DNA from: Massilia rubra
GTDB taxonomy: Bacteria > Pseudomonadota > Gammaproteobacteria > Burkholderiales > Burkholderiaceae_D
Direction of reading: 5' to 3'
Assembly: GCF_011682065.1 (NCBI RefSeq)
Contig: NZ_VUYU01000002.1
Coordinates: 186,001-250,000, forward strand
Length of the DNA: 64,000 nt
Both the position numbers and the translations under genes were made by a program. The notes beneath the pieces are model-generated. The model saw only the letters and a list, made by a program, of their open reading frames with translations, was not told where the DNA came from and did no database searches. Shown in pieces: positions 35,138 through 44,070 of the stretch (its first letter is position 1; each line of letters starts with the position of its first letter).

Positions 35138-35702
35138 CCTGAGCCTGTTGTTCCTGGTGGCGGTGGCGGCCGGTCCGTCTGCCGCCGCCACCGCTGCCAC
35201 CGCCGCTGCCGCCGTTCCGGTGCCGGCCGCCGCCAGCGCCTCCGACACGCTCACCCGCATCGAGTCCGAGACGTTGGTGCTGAAAGCGCGCGAGCGCCAG
35301 CTTGCGGTAAGGGCGGCAATCGCGCAGCGCCAGAACGAGATCGCCGGACGCCAGGACGAGGCGGCGCGACTGGGCAGCCCGGCGCCGGCGGCCAGCCCGG
35401 TGGTGCAGTCGCTCGAAGGGATCGGCCAGCACCAGTATGCGACCCTGCGCTTCGACAGCGGCGCCGTGGTCGAGGTGCGCGCCGGCGATATGCTGGCCGG
35501 TGGCCTGCGCGTGCTGAGCGTGGAGTCGAATGGCGTGATCGTCGAAACGGCGCGCAAAAAGCGCGTGCGCCTGCCGCTGGCCGGCAACGCGGCCGTATCG
35601 GCTCCCGCACCGGCCCCAGTGCCCGCGTTTGCACCTGCGCCGGCGCGCGCGGCAGTCGCCCTGCCGCCGCTGTTCCCCGGCGCCACCGGGAGCGAGCGAT
35701 GA
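35127..35702 (+). CDS. pilP: Type IVb pilus biogenesis protein PilP
   Basis: 191 aa from ATG 35127, with GAAGGAG at 35114-35120. A signal peptide is followed by a short coiled coil and a C-terminal HQ-domain-like part (FDSGAVVEVRAGDMLAGGLR, VLSVESNGVIVETARKK), typical of periplasmic PilP proteins that bridge platform and secretin. Ala/Pro-rich tail. Confidence 0.82.
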   Translation: MRNSLSLLFLVAVAAGPSAAATAATAAAAVPVPAAASASDTLTRIESETLVLKARERQLAVRAAIAQRQNEIAGRQDEAARLGSPAPAASPVVQSLEGIGQHQYATLRFDSGAVVEVRAGDMLAGGLRVLSVESNGVIVETARKKRVRLPLAGNAAVSAPAPAPVPAFAPAPARAAVALPPLFPGATGSER

Positions 35703-37303
35703 TCCCCTTCGCCAGCTTGCGCGGCACGACGCCGGCCAAGGCCGCGCCGCCGGCAGCGCGCAGCGGTGGCGCGCCACAGGTACTGAGCAGCGCCGGCGAC
35801 TTCGAGGGCAGCGCCGAAGAACGCAAGCTGCTTTGCCTGCTGTCGGACGGGCGCTTGCTGATCGCCCAAGGCCAGGAATCGAATCCGCACGTGCTGTCGT
35901 ACCGCGCGCGCCTGCAGAAGATGGCGCGCCAGTGCACCGTTGAGGTGGTCGACATCGAAACCATCGCCGCCCTGTATAACAATGGCGCGGGCGAGCAGGG
36001 CGGACGCCGCCACGAGCACTCGATGATGCAGGTGACGGCCAAGGAGTTGCTTAACCGCGCCTGCCGCGAACGCGCCTCGGACATCCACATCCGCGTGCGC
36101 CGCTGCAGCACCGAGACCTATTTCCGCATCCATAACGACCTGCTGCGGGTCGGCAGCCAGACCTCGGAATACGGCGAGCGCCTGCTGGCCACCCTGTACG
36201 GCGCCATGACGTCGGTGTCGGACAGCTCGTACAAGCCGACCGAACGCCAGGACGCCAGCATAGCGGACCGCGACAAGCTGCCGCCGCAGCTGTACGGCGT
36301 GCGCATCGCCACCGCGCCCACCAGCGAAGGCACGCTGATGGTGCTGCGGCTCCTGTACAACGACGCCGGCGACACGGTCGACCTGCGTCCGCTCGGCTTC
36401 TCCGAGCTGCATGCGTGCCAGATGCAGCGCCTCAAGGAGCAGCCGACCGGGATGAACATCATCAGCGGCCCGACCGGCTCGGGCAAGTCGACCACCCTGC
36501 AGCGGGTGCTGAGCGGCGCCCTCCAGGAAGCCGGCAACAAGCTGCACGTGCTGACCGTGGAAGACCCGGTCGAGTATCCGATCGACGGCGCGGTGCAGAC
36601 CTCGGTCACCAATGCCGGCAGCGAGGAAGAGCGTTCGCGCCTGTTTTCGGCGGCAATCAGCAACGCCATGCGGCTCGATCCGGACACCATCATGATCGGC
36701 GAAATGCGCGACAAGGCCTCGGCCCAGAGCGCGTTGCGGGCCTCCATGACCGGGCACCAGGTCTGGACCACGGTGCACGCCAACAGCGCCATCGCGATCG
36801 TCGACCGCCTGCTCGACCTGGGGCTGCCGATGAATATGGTGGCCGACCACCTGGTGGTGACCGGCTTGATCAGCCAGCGCCTGGTCAAGCTGCTGTGCCC
36901 CCATTGCAAGGTGAGGCTGGGCGCCGCGCCCGACACGCTGGCCGCGCCGCTGCTGGCGCGCGTGCGCCAGGCTTGCGGGGCCGCCTTCGACCAGGTGTGC
37001 GTGGCGGGACCGGGCTGCCCCGAGTGCCGCGAGCAGGGCACGGCGGGGCGCAGCGTGGTGGCCGAAGTCATCACGCCCGACGCACGCTTTTTCGATCTGG
37101 TCCGCAGCGGCGCCAAGGGGCAGGCACTGGACTACTGGCGGCGCGAGCTGGGCGGCCAGACCCTGCTCGAACACGCGCTGGCCAAGGTGGCCGCCGGCCT
37201 GGTCGATCCGCGCATGGCCGAAAAAGTGGTCGGGCACCTGGCGTTCGAGGCGTCGCGCGCCGAGCGCCACCTGAACGTGGTGGAGGCGCTGCATGCAGGT
37301 TGA
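35699..37303 (+). CDS. pilQ: Type IVb pilus assembly ATPase PilQ (GspE family)
   Basis: 534 aa. Walker A is GPTGSGKST near residue 260, with an Asp box and Walker B (DPDTIMIGEMRD) and a His box (HQVWTTVHANSAIAI). Near the C-terminus a cysteine cluster (CPHCK ... CPEC) marks the zinc-binding module of extension ATPases. It powers pilin assembly. Overlaps pilR by eleven bases. Confidence 0.95.
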   Translation: MIPFASLRGTTPAKAAPPAARSGGAPQVLSSAGDFEGSAEERKLLCLLSDGRLLIAQGQESNPHVLSYRARLQKMARQCTVEVVDIETIAALYNNGAGEQGGRRHEHSMMQVTAKELLNRACRERASDIHIRVRRCSTETYFRIHNDLLRVGSQTSEYGERLLATLYGAMTSVSDSSYKPTERQDASIADRDKLPPQLYGVRIATAPTSEGTLMVLRLLYNDAGDTVDLRPLGFSELHACQMQRLKEQPTGMNIISGPTGSGKSTTLQRVLSGALQEAGNKLHVLTVEDPVEYPIDGAVQTSVTNAGSEEERSRLFSAAISNAMRLDPDTIMIGEMRDKASAQSALRASMTGHQVWTTVHANSAIAIVDRLLDLGLPMNMVADHLVVTGLISQRLVKLLCPHCKVRLGAAPDTLAAPLLARVRQACGAAFDQVCVAGPGCPECREQGTAGRSVVAEVITPDARFFDLVRSGAKGQALDYWRRELGGQTLLEHALAKVAAGLVDPRMAEKVVGHLAFEASRAERHLNVVEALHAG

Positions 37304-38369
37304 CCTGCAGCGCTGGTGGGCGCGTACCCAGTTCGGCGAGGCCGTGCGCCTGCGTGTGTACCGCAAGATCGCGGCGATGCTGGGCAACGGCGTGCCGCTG
37401 CTGAAAATCCTCGACGAGCTGTGGGAGCGCGCCTCCGCCCAGGGACGCAAGCCGAACGAACCGCTCGCCATCGTGCTGGCCGACTGCCGCCGCACGGTGC
37501 AGAACGGGCGCTTCCTGGGCGATGGGCTGGAATGGTGGGTCCCGAGCACCGAACGCATGATCATCCTGGCCGGCGAGCAGTCCGGGCGCCTGGAAGTGAC
37601 CCTGCAGGTGCTGGCCGGCGTGGTCAAGTCGCAAAAGGAAATCAAGCGCGTGATCGTCGGCGGGCTGTCCTATCCGCTGGCCATCCTGGCGATGGTGCTG
37701 GCCTATCTGTATGTGTTCGGGGTGACCGTGGTGCCGCAGTTCGCGCGCATGGTCGACCCGGAAAAATGGCGCGGGTCGGCGCGCTCGCTGTATGTCATGT
37801 CGCAGCTGGTGCAGCAGTGGATGCTGCCGATCGTCGGCGCGCTGCTGGTGGTGCTGGTGGCGATTGCCGTGTCCTTGCCGCGCTGGCGCGGCAACCTGCG
37901 CGTGGTGCTGGACCGCTACGCGCCCTATTCGATCTACCGGCTGCAGGTCGGCAGTGGCTTCCTGATGGCGTTTTCGGCCTTGCAGTTCGCCGGCATCACG
38001 GTCGAAAAGTCGCTCCAGCGCCTCTCGGGCCAAGCCCCGCCGTGGCTGCGCGAACGGCTCGACGGCGCGCTGCTGGGGGTCAAGTCCGGCCTCAATTGCG
38101 GTGAAGCGCTGCGCAACGCCGGCTACGGCTTTCCGTCGCCCGAGGTGGTCGACGACCTGTGCGTGTATGCCGAATACAAGGGCTTTGCCGACGCGCTCAA
38201 GATCCTGGCCGACGAATGGATGGCCGATGGCGTGGAAACGGTGAGCGCCCAGATGAAGGTGCTCAACGGCTTTTCCGTGATTGCGCTGGCCGTGGTGATC
38301 GCCTGGCTGGTGACCGGCTTTTTCGGCATCCAGCAGGAGATCGCCAGCATGACGCGCAGCATGCGCTGA
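37293..38369 (+). CDS. pilR: Type IVb pilus inner-membrane platform protein PilR (GspF family)
   Basis: 358 aa. It has the GspF-type fold, with helices around LSYPLAILAMVLAYLYVFGV, MLPIVGALLVVLVAIAVSL and a last helix (IALAVVIAWLVTGFFG). IAAMLGNGVPLLKIL and LQFAGITVEKSL show the two GspF repeats. It couples the ATPase to the pseudopilus base. About 60 bases separate it from pilS. Confidence 0.93.
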   Translation: MQVDLQRWWARTQFGEAVRLRVYRKIAAMLGNGVPLLKILDELWERASAQGRKPNEPLAIVLADCRRTVQNGRFLGDGLEWWVPSTERMIILAGEQSGRLEVTLQVLAGVVKSQKEIKRVIVGGLSYPLAILAMVLAYLYVFGVTVVPQFARMVDPEKWRGSARSLYVMSQLVQQWMLPIVGALLVVLVAIAVSLPRWRGNLRVVLDRYAPYSIYRLQVGSGFLMAFSALQFAGITVEKSLQRLSGQAPPWLRERLDGALLGVKSGLNCGEALRNAGYGFPSPEVVDDLCVYAEYKGFADALKILADEWMADGVETVSAQMKVLNGFSVIALAVVIAWLVTGFFGIQQEIASMTRSMR

Positions 38370-38429
38370 ACCCACTACCTCATTTCTTAACCTGTAGTTT
38401 TTTCACTTTCCCACCGACTGGAGAACACC

Positions 38430-38954
38430 ATGAAACAAGCCCGCTACCCACGCCGCCAAGCCGGCGCCTCGCTGCTCGAAGCCATCGCCTACCTCGGGAT
38501 CGCCGCCATCGTCATCCTGGGCGCGGTGTCGCTGCTGACCGGCGCCTTCAGCAGCGCCCAATCGAACCAGGCCGGCGAGGAAGTCACCGCCATCCGCACC
38601 GCCGTGCGCAAGCTGTACATGGGGCAGGGCTACGGCACCGGTGCGCTCAATGCGACGCTGAGGACCGCGGGCGCCTTTCCCGGCACGCTGTCGGTCACGG
38701 CCGACGGCACCGCGACCAATGTCTGGGGCGGCAACGTGGTGGTCACCGGCGCCACTGGCAGCTTTACCATCGCCTACCCGGCCCTGCCGCAGGACGTCTG
38801 CCTGGCCACCCTGGTGGCGGCCAGCGGCTGGCAGTCGATCGCCGCGCCGGGCACGGCCTCGATCACGACCTTCCCGATCACGCCGGCCGCCGCCGCCACC
38901 GCCTGCAGCGTGACCGCTGCCGCCGGCAACGCGCTGACCTTCACCTCCAACTGA
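38430..38954 (+). CDS. pilS: Type IVb major pilin PilS
   Basis: 174 aa, GGAG 10 bases before the ATG. A short basic leader ends Arg-Arg-Gln-Ala-Gly, followed by ASLLEAIAYLGIAAIVILGA: a class III signal with cleavage after Gly and Glu at position +5. The body is Ala/Thr/Gly-rich with a Cys pair (VCLATL, TACSV) that could form the C-terminal disulfide loop. No prepilin peptidase gene is present in this window. Confidence 0.92.
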   Translation: MKQARYPRRQAGASLLEAIAYLGIAAIVILGAVSLLTGAFSSAQSNQAGEEVTAIRTAVRKLYMGQGYGTGALNATLRTAGAFPGTLSVTADGTATNVWGGNVVVTGATGSFTIAYPALPQDVCLATLVAASGWQSIAAPGTASITTFPITPAAAATACSVTAAAGNALTFTSN

Positions 38955-38976
38955 ACCCGACCCGATTGACCTTCGT

Positions 38977-39948
38977 ATGCTCGACGCTACCGCAGTCCGC
39001 CAGCTGGTGTTTTCCGACCTTTACCTTGGCCATCCGACCCTGGAGGACCGCTTTTGCGACGTCCCCGGCGCCAGTGCCAATCCGCTGCGCGCGAGCGCCG
39101 CGCTGCGCGGCGACCTCGATCTGCTGATCGATGTCTGCAAGGCGGCGCTGGCCGGGCCGCGCGCGCCGGCGCGCTGCAAGGTGGCGCACGACGGCGTCGA
39201 TTACCACATGACGACCATGCTGACGGCCGGCGGCCAGGTGTTCGTGCTGCGCCGCATCGCCGCCGCCATCCGCTCGCTGGCCGAACTCGGGATGCCGAAT
39301 GCGTTCATCCCGGCGCTGCTGGCGCGCGGCCTGTCCGGCCTGTTCCTGGTGGCCGGCCCGGCCAAGTCGGGCAAGACCAGCACCGCCTGCGCCATGGTCA
39401 AGGAACGGCTGGCGGCGCATGGCGGCGTAGCCGTTACCGGCGAAGCGCTGATCGAACTGCCGCTCGAAGGCAGCTACGGCGACGGCGTCTGCTACCAGAC
39501 CGGCACCGGCGCCGATTCCAGCTTCGCCGAGGCGCTGCGGCGGGTGCTGGGGACCGGCGCGCACATCATCCTGCTCGACGAGATCCGCGACCAGGAAGCC
39601 GCCGTGGCCGCGCTGCGCGCCAGCATCGACGGCTACCTCCTGATCAGCACCATGCGCGCCGACAGCGCGACCCAGGCCATCGGCAAGCTTGAATCGCTGG
39701 CGGCCGAACGCCTCGGCGCCGAACACGCGCGCGCGCTGATGGCCGAAGGCGTGACCGGGGTGCTGTACCAGCAGCTCGGCACCAGCGCCAAGATAACGCT
39801 CAAGGCCGACATGCTGCTGCTGAAAGACGCTCCGTCGGCGCGCAGCCATGTGCGCAACGGCCAGTACGATCTGCTGGCGGGCATCGCCAGGCAGCAGATG
39901 GCGGCCCTGATCGCCTCCAACGCGGCGCATCCTCTGGCGCAGCGCTAG
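38977..39948 (+). CDS. Second, shortened secretion ATPase in the pil operon
   Basis: 323 aa. It belongs to the PilT/GspE ATPases: Walker A-like GPAKSGKTST near residue 120 and Walker B region IILLDEIRD, then a His-less LISTMRADSATQAI. The zinc module and much of the N-terminal domain are absent, and the sensor segments are degenerate compared with PilQ and with the PilT at 44731. It may be a retraction-type or regulatory paralogue, or is losing ATPase function. Confidence 0.72.
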   Translation: MLDATAVRQLVFSDLYLGHPTLEDRFCDVPGASANPLRASAALRGDLDLLIDVCKAALAGPRAPARCKVAHDGVDYHMTTMLTAGGQVFVLRRIAAAIRSLAELGMPNAFIPALLARGLSGLFLVAGPAKSGKTSTACAMVKERLAAHGGVAVTGEALIELPLEGSYGDGVCYQTGTGADSSFAEALRRVLGTGAHIILLDEIRDQEAAVAALRASIDGYLLISTMRADSATQAIGKLESLAAERLGAEHARALMAEGVTGVLYQQLGTSAKITLKADMLLLKDAPSARSHVRNGQYDLLAGIARQQMAALIASNAAHPLAQR

Positions 39949-39950
39949 CC

Positions 39951-40376
39951 ATGTTCAACGCCATGATCGTCGCCGTTCTGCTGGCGCTCACCACCTGGTA
40001 TTGCGCCGGCCAGGGCGACCCCGGGGTGCTGGCGGCGCGCACCGCGCAGCGCGGCCAGGCCAGCGCGATGGCCCAGTACCGCCAGGCGGTGGTGGGGTAC
40101 TTTACCGCCCATCCGGAGCAGTTCCAGGCCGCCCCCGTGAACCGGGCCGGCTTTGCCAACTACCGCCTCGCCGACGGCACTATTTTGGTGTATGCGCTGG
40201 CGCCGCAGCCGGGGCTGACCGCCGAATTGCTGGCACTGTCGCAGCGCTCGCACATGGTCGGACGCTTCAGCGACGGCTTTTTCTGGCCGGCGCTCGGCGC
40301 CGCGCCGAGTTCCATCGCCACCCCGGCGCTGGCGATTCCGGACGGCGGCCCGGTGTGGCTGGCCGCCGCCAACTGA
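39951..40376 (+). CDS. pilM: PilM-like type IVb pilus protein
   Basis: 141 aa. A single N-terminal membrane helix (AMIVAVLLALTTWYC) and a small periplasmic domain (VVGYFTAHPEQF, ILVYALAPQPGLTAELLALS). Size and plan fit PilM of IncI-type pili. It has been moved downstream of pilS relative to the plasmid order. Confidence 0.72.
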   Translation: MFNAMIVAVLLALTTWYCAGQGDPGVLAARTAQRGQASAMAQYRQAVVGYFTAHPEQFQAAPVNRAGFANYRLADGTILVYALAPQPGLTAELLALSQRSHMVGRFSDGFFWPALGAAPSSIATPALAIPDGGPVWLAAAN

Positions 40377-40384
40377 GGACAAGC

Positions 40385-41698
40385 ATGCACTACAAACAGC
40401 ACGGCATCGCCATGATCGAAATCCTCGGCGCGCTCCTGATCGCCGCGATGCTGGTGGCGGGCCTGGCGTCGATGATCGACACCGGTCTCGAAGACGCCAA
40501 GGCGCAGCGCAGCGCGCAATACCAGTCGGCCATGACGGCAGCCGCCAGCACCTACCTGGCCGACCAGTACGGCGCGCTGGCGCAGCCGGCCAAGGTCGGC
40601 CAGACCCTGGTCATCACGCCGGACATGCTGCGCGCGGCCGGCATGCTGCCGCCCGGGATGGCCGCGACCAACCCCTACGGCCAGGGCGCCTGCCTGCTGG
40701 TGCGCCCGCGCGTCAAGTCGGCGGCGGCCCCAGGCACCATCGTGCTCGATGCGCTGTTGGTGAACGAAGGCGCGCCGATCCCGGACCGGGTGCTGGCCTT
40801 TGCCGCCGCCAGCGCCGGCGCGGGCTTCATCAGCAGCCGCGAGCCGGGGCGGGCCCGCAGCGCGGCCGGCGCCTGGGCGCTCGACGCGACCACCGCGCCA
40901 ACCCTGGCCAGCTTCATCGGCGCCAGTTGCAGCGGCACGGCGGCCGGCGGCGGCAGCCTGGTGTCGGCCCTGCTATTCGACGGCGCCGGCCAGTCGGCCG
41001 ATTTTTTGTACCGCAACAAGGTGCCGGGCATGCCCGAGCTGAACCAGATGAACGCGCCGCTCGGCATGGGCGCGGCGGCGGTGGTCACGCTCGACGCGCC
41101 GTGTAGCGGCGCCGCCATCGCGGTCGACGCCGCGCGCAACCTGATGCACTGCAGCGGCGAGAACCGCTGGACCAGGGTCGCCAGCACCTCGTCCTGGAAG
41201 GAGCCGGTGGCCGGCTACGCCGACCTGGCGCTGCAGGCGGACAGCAAGGATGGCGACGTGCGCCTGGTCGCTACGCTCGGCCTGGCCTTCAGCTACCACC
41301 AGGCCAACGGCGCATGGCGGCCGCTGGCGGCCGACCAGGACGGCAACCTGGCGATTGCGGGCAGCCTGACGGCCGGCGCCGACATCAAGGCCGGGCGCGA
41401 CCTCGTCGCCGCCAGGAACGGCGAGATCAAGGGCGACCTGGACGTGTACGACCACGTGCACGCGTACACCATCACCGCCGACGACTACATCTGGGCGGCG
41501 ACCTATTCGATCGGCAGCCACTACGGGCCGGGGTGGGGATGCAACAAGTGGCTGGAAGGCGCCAACCCGCCGGTGCGCGTCAATATCATCGGCACCATCG
41601 TGCTCGATTCGGACTCGCCGCCGCTGCCGCTGATCTGCACCGGCACCGACCCGGACAATGCCGTGTGGCGCTACATGAATGGCTCGCTGACGCGATGA
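40385..41698 (+). CDS. pilV: PilV-type minor pilin/tip adhesin
   Basis: 437 aa. The leader is only seven residues, ending in Gly, followed by IAMIEILGALLIAAMLVAGL with Glu at +5, so it is a prepilin. The shufflon-type N-terminal domain is recognisable, followed by a variable C-terminal domain containing beta-helix-like repeats (ADIKAGRDLVAARNGEIKGD). In IncI plasmids the C-terminus is switched by a recombinase (Rci). No recombinase or inverted sfx repeats are seen, so this adhesin is fixed. Confidence 0.88.
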   Translation: MHYKQHGIAMIEILGALLIAAMLVAGLASMIDTGLEDAKAQRSAQYQSAMTAAASTYLADQYGALAQPAKVGQTLVITPDMLRAAGMLPPGMAATNPYGQGACLLVRPRVKSAAAPGTIVLDALLVNEGAPIPDRVLAFAAASAGAGFISSREPGRARSAAGAWALDATTAPTLASFIGASCSGTAAGGGSLVSALLFDGAGQSADFLYRNKVPGMPELNQMNAPLGMGAAAVVTLDAPCSGAAIAVDAARNLMHCSGENRWTRVASTSSWKEPVAGYADLALQADSKDGDVRLVATLGLAFSYHQANGAWRPLAADQDGNLAIAGSLTAGADIKAGRDLVAARNGEIKGDLDVYDHVHAYTITADDYIWAATYSIGSHYGPGWGCNKWLEGANPPVRVNIIGTIVLDSDSPPLPLICTGTDPDNAVWRYMNGSLTR

Positions 41699-42117
41699 GG
41701 GCGGCATGCGCACTGGCGCTGGCACTGCTGTGCGGGCGCGCCGGCGCCTGCTGGCAGGATGCCGCCGAGCGCCATGGTGTCAACGCCAGCCTGCTGTACG
41801 CCATCGCGCGCACCGAATCCGGGCTCAATCCGCTGGCGCGCGGCCGGCCCAACGCCAACGGTTCCTACGATATCGGCCTGATGCAGATCAACAGCAGCTG
41901 GCTGCCGGCATTGCGCCGCCATGGGCTGGAGGAACGCCAGCTGTATGACGCCTGCACCAGCATCCACGTCGGTGCGTGGATACTGGCGCAGAACATGCGC
42001 CGGCTCGGCAATTCCTGGGATGCGGTGGGGGCCTACAATGCCGCCGATCCGAAAAAACGGCTGGCGTATGCGCTCAAGGTCTACCGCAACCTGCCGCGCG
42101 AAGCGGCAGGGGGTTAG
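41695..42117 (+). CDS. Lytic transglycosylase of the pilus operon
   Basis: 140 aa, coupled to pilV by an ATGA overlap. A signal peptide is followed by an SLT domain: catalytic Glu in ARTESGLNP, then GSYDIGLMQINSSWLPAL and CTSIHVGAWILAQNM, AVGAYNAA. It opens peptidoglycan for the pilus, or possibly also for the injectisome (compare IpgF/PilT of virulence clusters). Confidence 0.94.
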   Translation: MRAACALALALLCGRAGACWQDAAERHGVNASLLYAIARTESGLNPLARGRPNANGSYDIGLMQINSSWLPALRRHGLEERQLYDACTSIHVGAWILAQNMRRLGNSWDAVGAYNAADPKKRLAYALKVYRNLPREAAGG

Positions 42118-42545
42118 CGCGCGCGGCGGCGCCGGAACACGTGCGGCGTGGTGCTGCTGAGCAGATAGGTGATGTATTGATGGTCTTCGGCGACGCGCTC
42201 CCAGCCGCCGCTGTCCATGAAGCGGATGCAGCGCGCGTTATCTTGTTCGATGCGCACCCGCACCGGATCGCATAGCGCGAACAGCCAGTCCAAGGTGGGT
42301 TTCAGCAGCCACGCCCAGCGCCCGTGGAATTGTGGCAGCACCGCCAGGTGCAGTTCGCGGCCGTCGAACACGGCGCCGCCGGCCGCGACGCCATCGATCT
42401 CGTAGCCGACCGAGGGACAGCCGAGGTAGTGGGCAACGGTGCGCTCGCGCGTGGCAACGGCGGTCTGCGCGCTGGGGTAGCGGCTTTGTTCGATGTCGTA
42501 CATGAGACCGACATCGGCGCAGTCGGTAAGGCGCAGCTCGGCCAT
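42114..42545 (-). CDS. GNAT-like acetyltransferase family protein
   Basis: 143 aa, no signal. The pattern VGYEIDGVAAGGAVFDGREL, LHLAVLPQFHGRWAW and a late FMDSGGWERV recalls small GNAT-fold proteins of phage and island origin. Its stop overlaps the transglycosylase stop on the opposite strand. It may be the end of the transcript begun at the Hrp box at 42976-43003, but a MITE-like element separates them. Confidence 0.5.
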   Translation of the reverse strand: MAELRLTDCADVGLMYDIEQSRYPSAQTAVATRERTVAHYLGCPSVGYEIDGVAAGGAVFDGRELHLAVLPQFHGRWAWLLKPTLDWLFALCDPVRVRIEQDNARCIRFMDSGGWERVAEDHQYITYLLSSTTPHVFRRRRAR

Positions 42546-42666
42546 GGGGACTCCGTGCGGATAGGGTGGGTAAGGTGGGAATGAAGCAGGGGAAGCTGCG
42601 CAGGCATCACTGCGCGGGCAACCAAGGTACGGGACCGCATCGGCAGCCCCGCACCGGGAACGCGCT

Positions 42667-42827
42667 TAAGTACTCGCCCGGAAATAGATGTGTTTTTGGC
42701 TGCCAGAACCGGCGCGTTGCTGCGTTGGCTCCTGCTTGCAGTGCTCGCACTGCCGCGCACTCGCCGCCTTGCACCGCATCCGGTTCCGTTCGCCAAAACT
42801 CACATTCTTTTCCGGTCAAGTACTTAG
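42667..42827. mobile_element. MITE-like element with long inverted repeats (161 bp)
   Basis: The left end (42667-42684, TAAGTACTCGCCCGGAAA) and the inverted right end (42827 leftward, TAAGTACTTGACCGGAAA) match in 16 of 18 bases. Similarity continues, more weakly, for about 45 bases on each side. The centre has no coding capacity. The right end supplies the stop codon of the 34-codon gene at 42824. Confidence 0.75.
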
Positions 42828-42928
42828 ACGATGGCGGCGCTGTCAGGTTTTGGCGCAGGTGGTGGCGGTGGCGGCACCATTGCGGCGAGGGTGGAGGCGG
42901 CGCTCAGGACAGGGGCGAGGACTGGCAT
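42824..42928 (-). CDS. 34-residue Hrp-regulated peptide, possibly truncated
   Basis: ATG 42928 with AAAGGA 8-13 bases before it; a perfect Hrp box lies 48 bases upstream. The product has an Ala/Val/Leu helix (VLAPVLSAASTLAAMV) and a proline run. Its TAA lies inside the terminal repeat of the MITE-like element, so the original gene may have been longer and was cut by the insertion. Function unknown; similar in kind to the small proteins at 44.1-44.5 kb. Confidence 0.5.
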   Translation of the reverse strand: MPVLAPVLSAASTLAAMVPPPPPPAPKPDSAAIV

Positions 42929-42975
42929 GGTAATTCCTTTCAAAGTGTCGGTTGCAACTCCGGTTGGAGTACGTA

Positions 42976-43003
42976 TGAGTGGCGCGCGGGCGGCCATGGT
43001 TCC
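42976..43003 (-). promoter_or_regulatory. Perfect Hrp box
   Basis: Minus strand GGAACC, 15 bp, CCACTCA: a full match to the HrpL consensus. It lies upstream of the 34-residue peptide gene. Confidence 0.85.
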
Positions 43004-43050
43004 ATCGGCGCGCGCCAATGCCGCATTGTCGATCGGGGCCGGAGCGCGGC

Positions 43051-43464
43051 CTATGACACCGAGAGCAGCCAGGCGCCGGCCTTGTCCCTGGCGTCCATGA
43101 TCGCGTCGAGCAGGCTGGTCTCGTCGGCCAGCTGCCCGATGCCGATGTTGTGCAGGATGATGTAACGCCCTTCGCTGGCGTCCCACAGCCATTCGCCGCC
43201 GGGATAGCCGGGGCTGGCCAATGGCGGGGCCGCCGCTGCCGCCAGCGTACGGCGCGGCAAGTATACCGACACGCACAGGAAAGGCTGCGCCGCGTCGGCC
43301 GCCAGCGAGGTCAGCGTGACGATCTCGTCGAACTGCAGCTCCAGCACCGGTGGGCCGCCGGTGCTCTGCTGGCCTGTCAGCTCGACCAGCTCGCGCAGGC
43401 AGCGCAGGACGGCAGCGGCCGAGCCACCGAACTCCTCTGGTGGGACATAGTCGTGTTGCTGCAT
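43051..43464 (-). CDS. Small T3SS chaperone-like protein
   Basis: 137 aa, AAGG before ATG 43464. The order of elements (helix AAAVLRCLRELVELT, strands VLELQFDEIVTLTSL and FLCVSVYLPRRTLA, WLWDASEGRYIILHNIGIG, closing helix) suits a class I chaperone fold. The gene sits among small Hrp-regulated genes. No sequence family is firmly recognised; it could also be an unrelated acidic protein. Confidence 0.42.
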   Translation of the reverse strand: MQQHDYVPPEEFGGSAAAVLRCLRELVELTGQQSTGGPPVLELQFDEIVTLTSLAADAAQPFLCVSVYLPRRTLAAAAAPPLASPGYPGGEWLWDASEGRYIILHNIGIGQLADETSLLDAIMDARDKAGAWLLSVS

Positions 43465-44070
43465 AGAACCTTATAGGAAAAGTAAGCGGTCGGAGCAATG
43501 CAAAATGGGTAAGTGCATGCTACGCGTTCCGGTGCGCAACGCCAAGATCAAACAATGCGCACGAGCCTGCCGCGATCCGCCCCAGGTGTTCGATCATACT
43601 GATTTTCCGCGCCGGCTTCAGTGGTCCAAAAGTGTTGCGCCGTTCCCTGTCGTTCGGGTGTTGTATGACCATCGATTTCATGCCAGGCCGCGCGGGTCGG
43701 GCAGGTGCGGCCGGTGGAACCGGGGCTGGCGGCGCTGCCACGCAGAGTCCGGCTTCTCCACGTCCCCGGAGCCCCCCCATCAAGCAATCAGAGGGGGCGA
43801 AGGAATGTCGTTCGTTTAGTTTCCAGTAGCAGAGCAGGGGGGGCAGGCGCCCGGGTCGATCCGGCCCGGCGCTGCGCCGGGCTGCGAGCGCAGAAAACGC
43901 GCGGACATAGAGGGAAGAAGGGAGGAAGGGAAGACGGGAAGAAGGGAAGACGGGAAGAAGGGGGCGAACGCGGGGAGCGGGAGAACCTCGGGAGCGAGCG
44001 CAGAGAGCGGGACCGTTACGCGCCGCTGCCGGGCCGAAAAAGACAGCGCCGCCCGATGGCGGCGCCGCAT
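43465..44070. other. 600-base non-coding stretch with a purine-rich tract
   Basis: No supported gene. Bases about 43909-43980 are almost pure A/G on the plus strand, built of GGGAAGAA/GGGAAGAC/GGAGGAA-type units, which could form triplex or other unusual DNA. The rest is GC-rich and featureless. Confidence 0.6.

Noticed and set aside
33689-37645. 1318-codon minus-strand frame opposite the pil genes
   Set aside because: Antisense shadow across several well-supported pil genes.
43632-43829. 65-codon plus-strand frame with a Gly/Ala-rich stretch
   Set aside because: No ribosome site or family; lies in a GC-rich gap with random-like composition.
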